DNA of 18,985 nt from CAJBLF01 sp041679065 (GCA_041679065.1 JBBABI010000017.1:1-18985); one strand, 5' to 3'. Shown: positions 9,468-16,421, counted from the first letter of the stretch. Notes: a model not told the origin generated them from the letters alone. Translations and numbers: made by a program.

Positions 9468-9638
9468 ATGAGTTACGGCATTGGTCTTGTTACCGCAGAT
9501 CTTGCATCAAGGTTTGTAGCTAACGAAGAGCTTACCCAAGCAAAACGTTCGCGCTTATTCCCTGGAGACGACTTTAAAATTTATTTAGGATACACAAGTG
9601 ACAGCCCTGGTTGTTGTTTCTGTAACCTCGATAGATAA
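9468..9638 (+). CDS. Small peptide with Cys-rich C-terminus, unknown
   Basis: This 56-aa reading frame starts MSYGIGLVTADLASRF and ends SDSPGCCFCNLDR before TAA. I do not recognise it. Support for expression comes from a consensus TATAAT upstream and a two-hairpin terminator directly downstream. It has five glycines and no TGA, unlike most genes here, so it may be recently acquired or short enough for chance. The Cys codons (TGT TGT TTC TGT) cluster five to eight codons before the stop. Possibilities are a small secreted or modified peptide with a leader and a Cys core, a metal-binding peptide, or a regulatory leader peptide whose translation influences the hairpins. No peptide-modifying enzyme is encoded nearby, so none of these is established. 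Confidence 0.5.
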   Translation: MSYGIGLVTADLASRFVANEELTQAKRSRLFPGDDFKIYLGYTSDSPGCCFCNLDR

Positions 9639-9646
9639 GGGGTGTT

Positions 9647-9694
9647 GGTCGTCTTCAGTAGACGACCTATCGGATTATTATTCGATAGGTTTTT
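9647..9694 (+). terminator. Tandem overlapping hairpins with T-run
   Basis: GGTCGTCT/AGACGACC (9647-9667) is a perfect 8-bp stem. Its last CC is shared with the next stem CCTATCG/CGATAGG (9666-9689), which ends in TTTTT. The two cannot form fully at once. The peptide's own CGATAG (9629-9634) could also pair with CTATCG (9667-9672). This layout fits a terminator and possibly an attenuator. Confidence 0.7.
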
Positions 9695-9754
9695 GTTATG
9701 GTGAAAAAATTACAGAGGAATAGCTTTATCCCGGAATTATTTGGATAAAAAAGC

Positions 9755-9790
9755 AAAAAGGCCGAGAGGATTCTCATCGGTCTTTCTTTT
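9755..9790. terminator. Bidirectional terminator
   Basis: AAAGGCCGA (9757-9765) and TCGGTCTTT (9777-9785) pair with one G-U, with inner GAG/CTC pairs. It has A-rich and T-rich flanks on either side and lies between the plus-strand peptide unit and the minus-strand small gene, serving both directions. Confidence 0.7.
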
Positions 9791-9804
9791 AAAATGGTTA
9801 ATGG

Positions 9805-9987
9805 TTAACTTAGTTTCTGTATAGCAAGGATCTCTGTAGGAGATAACTTTTTATCAAGGAAGAAGAAATCTTCACCTTTCTTAACTATTTCCCCTTTGTT
9901 ATTTCTTCCACTAGTGAAAGAAATTTTTACTGATTTTTTTGTGCCAACAACTGTGGCAACCATTAAATTAAAAATTGTTGCATCCAT
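9805..9987 (-). CDS. Small conserved-looking hypothetical protein
   Basis: This 60-aa protein begins MDATIFNLMVATVVGTKKSV and contains FTSGRNNKGE and KKLSPTEILAIQKLS. The composition is balanced with no signal peptide or helix anchor, and the alternating hydrophobic residues suggest a small beta-rich fold with a C-terminal helix. No family is recognised and it has no TGA codons. It ends at TAA against a bidirectional terminator, which supports it as a real transcription unit. It has no close neighbour on the same strand. Confidence 0.45.
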   Translation of the reverse strand: MDATIFNLMVATVVGTKKSVKISFTSGRNNKGEIVKKGEDFFFLDKKLSPTEILAIQKLS

Positions 9988-10123
9988 ATGATATTTATTT
10001 TTTTAGTGTGAGTAACATATATACTTCTCCTTTTAAAAATCAAGCTTATTTTATGGTAGAGGAGAAGGCTACGCCATTTTTAATTTCTAATTTTCAATTT
10101 TCAATTTGTGATTTGAGTGCATT

Positions 10124-10227
10124 GGATTGAGTGGAATTTTGGTCAAGTTGATGTAAGTGAAGGATATATCAAGAATCAAGGCTATTTTGGGTATATTCTA
10201 CCTAGCACAATGTGATCCGGTTTGTGC
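10124..10227 (+). repeat. Left copy of ~100-bp direct repeat
   Basis: This segment aligns with 12102-12200 at roughly 80% identity by eye. Shared blocks include GGATTGAG, GTAAGTGAAGG, AAGGCTATTT and GGTATATTCTACCTA. Both copies end in a CACAA...TTGTG hairpin. It could be a duplicated small RNA, a promoter-bearing element, or a junction of the enclosed cassette. Confidence 0.7.
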
Positions 10228-10246
10228 GAGCGTCCGAAGAAAGAGG

Positions 10247-10267
10247 GGACCTGTGAGGGTCTTTTTT
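10247..10267 (+). terminator. Short terminator-like hairpin
   Basis: GACC (10248-10251) and GGTC (10258-10261) form a short stem followed by TTTTTT. With the upstream repeat it could delimit a small RNA. Confidence 0.4.
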
Positions 10268-10270
10268 AAA

Positions 10271-10307
10271 AAAGAAAAATATCCTCGAAGAGGGGAAAAG
10301 GGCGGGC
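10271..10307. repeat. Left imperfect inverted repeat of the RelA/SpoT cassette
   Basis: AAAGAAAAATAT (10271-10282) and GGGCGGGC (10300-10307) are matched in inverse order by GCCCGCCC (11947-11954) and ATATTTTTCTTT (11958-11969). The gap between the two blocks is longer on this side and contains a CCTC-GAA-GAGG hairpin. Just inside, AAAGTTAAATTAA occurs at 10310-10322 and again, in the same orientation, at 11923-11935. Confidence 0.5.
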
Positions 10308-10328
10308 GGAAAGTTAAATTAAGAAAAA

Positions 10329-11456
10329 TTAATCTTTTACTTTATCTAATATTTTTCTTACATTCTCTATAAATTTGGTTGCATCCATGAAATAGTTTGG
10401 ATAAGCCAATCTAACTTTTTTCAAATCAACTCATGAAACCAATACGGCATTACCATCAATTCAATGCACTAAAATATTTCTTTCTAATTGTACATACAAG
10501 GTATTTGCTTTTTTATATCATTCAATGGTATTTGAAAATTTATATACATTCGCAGTTGATGATTTTCAATCTTTAGGGAAAACCAAGTACATAACCAATA
10601 TCGTTCATTTATCTTTAAATGTACTGATAACGTCTTTTGATAAAGATAGTTTGGGTATGATGTGTAATTGATTTTCAAGCTTTTTTAACTCCGAAAATAA
10701 ACTTAATTCATTTTTTCCTATTTTAATTCAATGTTCAAGTATAGCGAAACACTGAGAAATAAGGTTAAAATAATTTTTATTCACTGTTTTTCATCATCAT
10801 GTTTTCAATCACTTGTCAAAATGCGTAGAAAATATTTCTACAGCAGTTGCCCATGAATGTTGTATTTTAGTTCTTATTTGTAATTCAATCTTCAATCACT
10901 TATAATGTTTTTTTTCATCAGTTCCGTAATCTGTTTCATATTTTATATGTAAAGAACGATATCAGTCACTTTTGGGATCTTTAATATAATCATCGATTCA
11001 ACAAAACTTATGTGATAGTTTTCAATCTATATATGTCTGAGTTATTTTATATACATCTTTCAATGAATTAACCACAACACGTAATCATCATATATCTTGC
11101 ATTCTACAAAGATCCATAGGCTTTCTTTTTAACTTTATTACTACAGATTCTACACGTTTTAACCTTTGAGATACTATAAAATTTTGTATTTTCAAATTCT
11201 TTAACTTTTTTCTTAATGTGGCTTGAAAAGTATTAAGGACATATCAAAAGTTTTGACGAAAATGAGAATATGTTTTTATGGCATCAGAAAAAGCTACTGA
11301 CTTACTGTCAGCCTTTCTGAGTATATCTCAGGCTCTGTTTACTTCTGATTTTATATATGACATGAAACATGTATATGATTTATCTGCTTGCTTTCAACCT
11401 TTTTTCACACTAAGATAAGCTTGAAATATCTTGGTTTTGCAGTATATATAGGACAT
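10329..11456 (-). CDS. RelA/SpoT synthetase-domain protein (toxSAS-like candidate)
   Basis: The 375-aa protein is visible only with TGA as Gly (about 17 such codons). It carries the (p)ppGpp-synthetase fold without an HD hydrolase domain. Motifs include R98-x-K100...S104...K108..R111 (nucleotide-phosphate binding), RMQDIGG at 118-124, DYIKDPKSDGYRSLH with Tyr166 stacking the guanine base, and ELQIRT with catalytic Glu191 and Gln193, then HSWATAVE. Both glycines of the RMQDIGG motif and the Gly of DGYRS are TGA. The family includes alarmone synthetases and toxSAS toxins that make (pp)pApp or pyrophosphorylate tRNA. About 170 C-terminal residues match nothing I recognise. A TAG lies just upstream of the ATG, fixing the start. 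It is divergent from a small membrane protein gene 38 bp away and bracketed by repeats, so a toxin or defence role is plausible but inferred. Confidence 0.85.
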
Positions 11457-11494
11457 ATTTGTATTCTAATTGATTTATTTTCTTAATTTTCAAA
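11457..11494. promoter_or_regulatory. 38-bp divergent leaderless promoter
   Basis: On the minus strand TAGAAT (11463-11468) ends 6 nt before the RelA/SpoT ATG. On the plus strand TAATTT (11483-11488) ends 6 nt before the other ATG. The candidate -35 of each (TTGAAA minus, TTGTAT plus) overlaps the opposite promoter, so the two genes must compete or be co-regulated. Confidence 0.5.
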
Positions 11495-11920
11495 ATGGAA
11501 ACTTTATGATGGATAATTATCGTTGGTATTATAATTTATCTTGGTTATAAAGGCTATAACGCTCTATATCCAAGTATTGAAGATATTGAGAAAAAAGTTG
11601 ATTATGCGAAAAAAAATGGTAGTTTTATGAATAATATATACGGAAAACATGTTTTTGATACAATGGAAAGTAATTATTTTAGGTTAAAGGAAAGATTTTC
11701 TGACGATAAAAAAAAACTAAGAGAAATAGCTAAAAATTGGCATAAATACGTACTAACATTGTGGGATATATCGTTTGCACGAGTATTGGAAGATGAAAAC
11801 TTTACAGAGACTACTAAAGAATCACAAATAATAAAAGATGAAATCGAGAAAAAATTCAAGGCATTATTAGGCAATGAGTGGCAAGATCCAGATCTTGATA
11901 GTAAAAAGAAAAAACACTAA
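11495..11920 (+). CDS. Small membrane-anchored protein divergent to the RelA/SpoT gene
   Basis: The 141-aa protein has one N-terminal helix (residues 4-19, LGWIIIVGIIIYLGY, with Gly5 encoded by TGA). The rest is a charged, mainly helical cytoplasmic domain of alternating Lys/Glu with aromatic positions (YFRLKERFSDDKKKLREIAKNWHKYVLTLWDISFARVL in outline) and a KKKKH tail. Its topology resembles a LemA-like anchor plus helical bundle, but no signature residues support that family. It has only one TGA codon. Its start shares a 38-bp promoter region with the RelA/SpoT gene, and both lie inside the same repeat brackets, so it may be that protein's partner, membrane tether or antitoxin. No function is assigned. 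Confidence 0.65.
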
Positions 11921-11946
11921 AAAAAGTTAAATTAAAATAAGAATCT

Positions 11947-11969
11947 GCCCGCCCGAAATATTTTTCTTT
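11947..11969. repeat. Right imperfect inverted repeat of the RelA/SpoT cassette
   Basis: GCCCGCCC (11947-11954) and ATATTTTTCTTT (11958-11969) are the inverse of the blocks at 10300-10307 and 10271-10282. Confidence 0.5.
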
Positions 11970-11982
11970 AGACCCGAACGAA

Positions 11983-12075
11983 CCCCGTAGTTCTACGGGG
12001 GAACCGCACAACACAAACAGGGGAGAGGAGTGATCCTCTATTTTCTGGGAAATGGATAACTTCCCTGGATTTTTT
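11983..12075 (+). terminator. Three stem-loops after the small membrane gene
   Basis: The stems are CCCCGTA/TACGGGG (11983-12000), AGAGGA/TCCTCT with a GTGA loop followed by ATTTT (12024-12044), and GGGAA/TTCCC followed by six T (12047-12075). The last two are good terminator candidates. Confidence 0.55.
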
Positions 12076-12101
12076 ACCAAAACATCTATTCAGGTGATTC
12101 T

Positions 12102-12200
12102 GGATTGAGCGAAATTTGGATCAAATTAAGGTAAGTGAAGGTTATAAGCAAAATTAAGGCTATTTGAGGTATATTCTACCTACCACAATATATCTTGTGC
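12102..12200 (+). repeat. Right copy of ~100-bp direct repeat
   Basis: This is the partner of 10124-10227 in the same orientation. Its 3' end folds CTAC-n4-CACAA-n6-TTGTG-n4-GTAG. It lacks the downstream T-run present after the left copy. Confidence 0.7.
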
Positions 12201-12449
12201 AATGTAGGTGGTATTTGGATGAGAAATCAGTTTTTCTGCTTATGAGCTCATGTTTCGGCTTTTCTTTGTATTTTTAGGATCTTTCATATAGGCGATATAT
12301 CTATCAGAAGGTCTCATTTTTCTGATTTGGCATAAATTGGAGCGGCAAACTCCTCCGCTAAGGGGTAAAATCTTCTAGAATGCGCTTAGTACCTAGCATT
12401 TCGTTAAATCGAGCTAATTTGATCTATTTTTGTTCCTGGCTGAACTACC

Positions 12450-12465
12450 TGCCTGCCGGTAGGCA
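12450..12465. repeat. Dispersed GGTAGGCA palindrome
   Basis: TGCCTGCCGGTAGGCA is a near-perfect palindrome. Related cores lie at 1690-1708, about 8525-8566 and 14826-14839. Confidence 0.55.
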
Positions 12466-12496
12466 AGAGTGCCACCTAAAGAAGAAAAATGGCAGA

Positions 12497-12715
12497 ATTG
12501 AAACGTGGAAAGGTTGAAAGATTGCCTTTTGTCTGCCAAAAATATCTATTTTCTCGCAGGACGTTTCGGACAAATATACATGAATAAAAGTCAGTTATAT
12601 ATGTTTTTTTGACTAAAGTATCTTTAAAAAAGTAATGAAAATGGTGGAGGAGTCATCACAATCTTTCAATTTTTCAATATTTCAATATTTCAATCTTTCA
12701 ATGTTAGGACTCCTC
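12497..12715. repeat. Inverted octamer arrays with GAGGAGTC arms
   Basis: ATTGAAAC, GTGGAAAG, GTTGAAAG (12497-12524) face five TTTCAATN units (12661-12703). The second array is enclosed by GAGGAGTC (12647-12654) and GACTCCTC (12708-12715), giving a further stem. Confidence 0.55.
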
Positions 12716-12795
12716 TGCTCTGTGCCACTAAAATTTGCTTTAAAACTGCTTTTGAATATACTTATATCAGAGATTTTATTCTCAATACCAAATTA

Positions 12796-14715
12796 ATGCA
12801 GTTAGCAGGAATTAAAATTTCGAACTTATTTAGTTTTCCTTATCTTTCTGACCTGAAATTGGCTCAGGAAGTGACTTTTCATAATTCTTGAAAAAATAAT
12901 GTCAATGTGTTGATCGGGCCGAATGGCGCCTGAAAAAGCAAATTTTTGGACGTCATTATCAAGGTGTTGAAGGTCGTTTTCATGAAGGATTATGTCGTTT
13001 CCAAACAGCTTTTTGATAGTGATGATCCAAAGAAATTAAGGTCAGTCATTACGGAAAGCCCTGTATTACTGGAGAAAACGTATCCGCATTTCGGATCTTT
13101 TGATAAACCATCTGAAGCTATTGTCCGTTTCACTCTGACGGAACATGATTATGATAATCTTCGTTTTTTATGTGAACATACCAATGAAATAAATGCTTTG
13201 ATAAAGAAATATAGTATGATAGATTTCGCTTTTCCTGCCATGAACATAGATGATTTGGTGCTCGATGAAAGTACTATGACATTTCATTGTTTCTTTGATA
13301 TCTTTCATCAAACCGTTTCTGTGGATCGTAAGAAATTATCTCAGATTGAATCATTTGTCTTGGATTATCTGATGCATGTAGAACTGATTCAGATTTGTGT
13401 TGATCTCTATAATATGTTTAGCAAGGATCTGCCTTGGCAATCACTTTACAATACGTTCGCTTTTATTGGTTTTGAGAGAAGCCTAGAGAATATACCATCC
13501 AAGATATCTCCCGGAGTATGGGAAGGATTGGTTTTTGAAAAAACACATAAAAAATATTCTGTGTATGCTGGATATTATCTTTGTGCGAAAAAAATCCGGC
13601 ATATCCTGACTTCTGCCAAAGGCATCCTGACTTCTATGATGGTCCAGAAAAAACTTGCTCAGTCTGATTTTTTCACCAGCTTATCCGCTATTATCCAGAA
13701 ATATTTCGATAAGATATTGGTCGTGAAATACAAAAGCTGACTCCTGGAATTCTCTTTCGATGATATGTACGGAAATAATCTTGATTTCCATAGTCTGAGT
13801 GATGGAGAACAATCTTTGTTGGTGATCATCTTTACTATCTATGGGTATGATCTCAAATGAGGAATGCTTATCATTGATGAGCCGGAAATCCATTTCCATC
13901 CGCAGATGCAAAGGAGTCTTTCCAGGATGATGGAGAAAATCAGTGAAAATATCGGGACGCAGTTTATCCTCTCTACCTACTCTCCCCTGTTTATCAATGA
14001 ATCTAACATCAGTCATGTCTATAGATTTGCTAAGATCAAAGGCGCTACACAGATCAGAAATCCTTTCCTAACCTTATCCAGCGATGAAGCATCCTTAGTC
14101 CATCTTCTTAAGTTTGAAAATATGTCCAAAATATTTTTTGTGAATAAGATCATCATGGTAGAATGAGAGACTGACGCATATTTCTTCGATTATTATTTGA
14201 GGTATCTTCATACACTACCCCATCGGAAAGATAAGATTACTGATTATGAAATCATCAATATCAATGGGAAATGAAGCTATAAGATTTGGAAAAAATTCTT
14301 ATCCAGATTTGGCATCACGTCCTATTTTGTCGGTGACTGGGATAATATCGTGGATTACGGATTCCTTACTCAACAGGAGTTGTGATATTATTACAAACAA
14401 GCTAAATCGTATTTCCCAAAAATAAAAAAGACCAAATTTGCTCGTGGAAGCCACTACAATAAATTGGTCCTTACGATCAGAGATCGTTTTCCTCAAAAAT
14501 ATACTGAGTTACTCTGACATATTCAGAACATGTATGATGAACAAGTTTTTATCCTTAAAAGGGGTGATATTGAGACCTATCTTAATCTCAGGGAAAAGGG
14601 ATTGGAATCTACTGTAGTATTTTGTCATTATGATTTCAAAAATTGGCTCACTGACAAGCAGTTTGAGCCACATAGGAAGGAATTTGAAGAGATATTTAAT
14701 CAGATATTTTTTTAG
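12796..14715 (+). CDS. OLD-family ATP-dependent endonuclease (AAA ATPase plus TOPRIM)
   Basis: The 639-aa protein joins an ABC/SMC-like ATPase to a TOPRIM nuclease, the layout of OLD (overcoming lysogenization defect) proteins, which act in phage exclusion. The ATPase has Walker A GPNGAGKS (41-48, with Gly46 encoded by TGA), signature LSDGEQS (334-340) and Walker B MLIIDEPEIHFHP with Asp361-Glu362. A typical QFILSTYSPLFI switch follows. The TOPRIM part has IMVEGETDAYFF (Glu456, Asp460; Gly457 is TGA), VGDWDN (Asp514, Asp516) and RGDIETYL supplying the later acidic residue. All catalytic positions appear intact. No UvrD-like GajB gene is adjacent downstream, so it looks like a stand-alone class 1 OLD rather than Gabija. 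It sits 0.9 kb from the RelA/SpoT pair, suggesting a defence neighbourhood. Confidence 0.88.
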
Positions 14716-14854
14716 TGTCATTGCGAGGAGCTCTTTGGCGACGAAGCAATCCAAATAAGTAGAATCATTAGATTGCCACACCTCTCCGCCGTGGCGGATC
14801 GGCCTGCATGCCTTCGGTATGTAAACCTGCCGGTAGGCAAGTTCGCAAAGACAC
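14715..14854. repeat. MITE-like GTGTCATTGCGA element
   Basis: GTGTCATTGCGA (14715-14726) faces TCGCAAAGACAC (14843-14854), 11 of 12 matching. The inside contains GACGAAGCAATCC, GATTGCCACAC, TCCGCC/GGCGGA and an ACCTGCCGGTAGGC core. The ends match the GTCATTGCGAGGAG repeat type widely seen in bacteria. It begins on the last base of the OLD stop and ends 6 nt before the convergent gene, so it may terminate both. Confidence 0.65.
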
Positions 14855-14860
14855 AATTAC

Positions 14861-15452
14861 TTATCCTTTTAATATAAAGAAAGCTGCTACTGCTATGAAG
14901 AGTAGGGAAAGTCCTATAAAGACTAGGTTTTTTACTTTTTCATTTTTTACCATACCCCTTAATTGATTGATCTTATCCTCCAATTTCTGTTTTTCTATGA
15001 TAGCTTCCTGTTTTTCTTTGGTATAATCTGGCAATGCGACCATGTGCTTGATTTTGGTTTCCAATTCTGATACCCTTTGCTGAAGCATGAAGATGACTTT
15101 ATTTTTTTCTTCCATCATCTTTTCTTTTTCTTTGAAAATCAAGAAGAATTTATCTATCTTCTGGTCAATGGTAGCTTCCAATCATTTGTTGGTGCTTACA
15201 TTGGAGTTGGATGCATGTGCCGTTGTTGGACTTCCATTTTGGCTTACGATTTCAGAATTCAATTCNNNNNNNNNNATGAAGTGTGGAGAATTCCTGCTGT
15301 AATCATAAAATTTCTTCTTTAGCCAAAATTACTTTATTAGCGATCTTTTTGTAAGAAAGTTTTCAGCTTTTGATATACCTATCTACAGTCCTAGTAGAGA
15401 TATTCAATGTTTTGGCTGCAACTTCTCTTGTTACATTGTACGTTTTGCTCAT
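14861..15452 (-). CDS. HTH / coiled-coil / tail-anchored protein, interrupted by assembly gap
   Basis: Two coding pieces flank the Ns. The 5' piece (15276-15452) encodes a MerR/excisionase-like helix-turn-helix: YNVTREVAAKTLNISTRTVDRYIKSGKL, then KVILAKEEI. The 3' piece (14861-15265) stays open to the gap. It encodes an Asn/Ser/Thr-rich linker, a long Lys/Glu coiled coil (KEKEKMMEEKNKVIFMLQQRVSELETKI) and a C-terminal membrane helix (LVFIGLSLLFIAVAAFFILKG). With exactly 10 Ns the pieces are out of frame by one base, so the gap length is probably nominal and they form one gene. Gly codons include TGA in both pieces (KSGKL and NKGLEA). A DNA-binding head with a membrane tail suggests anchoring of DNA or membrane-linked regulation, but no function is assigned. 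ATG 15452 begins the HTH. Confidence 0.65.
15266..15275. other. Scaffold gap (10 N)
   Basis: Ten undetermined bases interrupt the HTH/coiled-coil gene and shift its frame, so the true gap size is likely different. Confidence 0.95.
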
Positions 15453-15556
15453 GATTGATAAAATGATGAAGTGATAAAATGGAATACCGATTCGCAGGCG
15501 ATAAGAAAACATATGAGGCATGACAGCCTTCCGGTGTATTTTCTCTATTTTTTTAT

Positions 15557-15826
15557 TTATTGGCTATTGAGATCAAATTTTGTTGGTTCAGGCTCTTTGA
15601 TGTCATTAAGCAATGATTGTATGAATATTGTTATTAGTGCTCATTCTATCATTCCCATGGAGATAATATAGAGATAGACACTTGAAACATACTGACTATA
15701 TCCCATGAAGAAATATACTCATGTCGCTGATCATGGTCCATTTCCTGCGTTTTGGATGTATGGTATCAATATCAGTATAAACATAATGATTACCAACCAG
15801 AGGAACATAACGGTTCTTTTTTTCAT
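15557..15826 (-). CDS. Small two-helix membrane protein
   Basis: This 89-aa protein is read with three TGA glycines. It has a helix at residues 6-23 (VMFLWLVIIMFILILIPYI), a short loop rich in Gly and Asn, and a second helix (about 47-70, YLYIISMGMIEGALITIFIQSLL), then a polar tail ending in SQ. No family is recognised. It lies downstream of the holin-like gene on the same strand (gap 45 nt) and 104 nt before the HTH gene, so these three may be one transcript from the promoter near 16312-16341. Confidence 0.6.
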
Positions 15827-15871
15827 TTTTATATAGTTTATTTATTGAATAAAGCTTTTTTGTTCAGGTAA

Positions 15872-16267
15872 CTATAGTATTTTTTTGATTAAAAGGTGGA
15901 CAAACGTAATGATCAATGACAAGATGAATGTTTGTGATAATGTTCATAATGTTATCGTAATGCCTATATCTGCATAATTCACTCCTTGTTCGAAGACATA
16001 CAAGAGCAAGATATTGATGATAAGTCCTGATATACCCAAGGTGAGGTATTTGACCGGTAATGTTAGTGTCTTAAGAATGCTTCTCAGTAGTGAATTCGTT
16101 ATCCAGAATATTCATCCCAGTATTCAGAATATGATCAAGATATTTTTGTAGTTCGAGGTGTCTAATACTGAAGTCACTTTAAATCCTAAGTCGGCATAAT
16201 TTGCTATAATATAAAGAATAACCGCATTAATGACGATGGTAATGACAAAATGCTTGATAATCTTCAT
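15872..16267 (-). CDS. Phage_holin_4_2 (DUF360-like) membrane protein
   Basis: The 131-aa protein has four hydrophobic segments and the family pattern: FKVTSVLD near the first loop, a hydrophobic helix ending in WITNSLLRSILKTLTLPVKYLTLGI (in outline), then LIINILLLYVFEQGV and a last helix. The R-x-ILK-x-LTLP-x-x-LTLG block is the recognisable core of the YvlD/holin-superfamily-IV proteins. Despite the name, most are chromosomal membrane proteins of unknown role. Three TGA codons read as Gly (IFGILGGIF and ITLGTLS). It stops at TAG. It is the first gene of a likely three-gene minus-strand unit. Confidence 0.75.
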
Positions 16268-16311
16268 GAGATATTGCCTTATATAAAAGTTTTTTGTTTC
16301 AAAAGTGTCTC

Positions 16312-16341
16312 AGTATATATACATATATTTAAGGTTTTCAA
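16312..16341 (-). promoter_or_regulatory. Sigma70-type promoter of the holin-like operon
   Basis: On the minus strand TTGAAA (16341-16336) and TATACT (16317-16312) are separated by 18 bp. A start near 16304 would leave a leader of about 37 nt before ATG 16267. Confidence 0.5.
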
Positions 16342-16381
16342 GTGTATTATGTCCATTTAAGTTGACTTTTTAACAATTTTT

Positions 16382-16407
16382 TGTCAATTTTGTCAAAAAC
16401 ATGTCAA
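16382..16407. repeat. Three TGTCAA direct repeats
   Basis: TGTCAA occurs at 16382, 16391 and 16402. On the minus strand each reads TTGACA, the ideal -35 hexamer, so these may be alternative -35 boxes or a repeated operator upstream of the holin-like operon. Confidence 0.45.
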
Positions 16408-16421
16408 TAGCTGTCTGGATC

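Larger units (their letters stand above)
9988..10328. other. Gene-free stretch between the small gene and the RelA/SpoT gene
   Basis: Both strands are broken by TAA and TAG. It holds a short AATTTTCA array (about 10078-10108), the left copy of the roughly 100-bp direct repeat, a weak terminator, and an inverted-repeat end. The one open plus-strand stretch (10157-10372) runs through these repeats and looks fortuitous. Confidence 0.6.
11921..12795. other. Gene-free stretch with repeats and hairpins before the OLD gene
   Basis: No reading frame is supportable on either strand. It contains an inverted-repeat end, three stem-loops, the right direct repeat, small palindromes (ATGAGCTCAT at 12242-12251; ATCAGAA/TTCTGAT at 12303-12326; AGCGG/CCGCT near 12342-12360), a GGTAGGCA palindrome and an inverted octamer array. 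A structured RNA between 12220 and 12480 is possible, but no known class is recognised. Confidence 0.6.

Noticed and set aside
9698..9748. 16-codon plus-strand frame after the tandem hairpins (MVKKLQRNSF...)
   Set aside because: It is very short, has no promoter of its own, and lies between two terminators.
10157..10372. 71-codon plus-strand open frame
   Set aside because: It crosses the direct repeat, a terminator-like hairpin and the inverted repeat, then runs into the antisense of the RelA/SpoT gene. The composition is repeat-driven.
10484..10678. Minus-strand 64-codon frame inside the RelA/SpoT gene
   Set aside because: It is a shadow frame; the real gene reads through TGA in another frame with clear family motifs.
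11495..11920. LemA paralogue
   Set aside because: The anchor-plus-helix layout is similar, but none of the LemA sequence blocks is present.
12220..12480. tRNA, tmRNA, SRP RNA or RNase P RNA
   Set aside because: Short stems exist, but no T-loop, tmRNA ends, SRP tetraloop domain or RNase P core motif is visible.
3628..12715. CRISPR arrays
   Set aside because: The regular repeats are 8-9 nt units without 20-40-nt spacers, and no cas gene is present.
12796..14715. Gabija GajA
   Set aside because: The architecture matches, but no GajB-type UvrD helicase gene is adjacent. A stand-alone OLD is the safer call.
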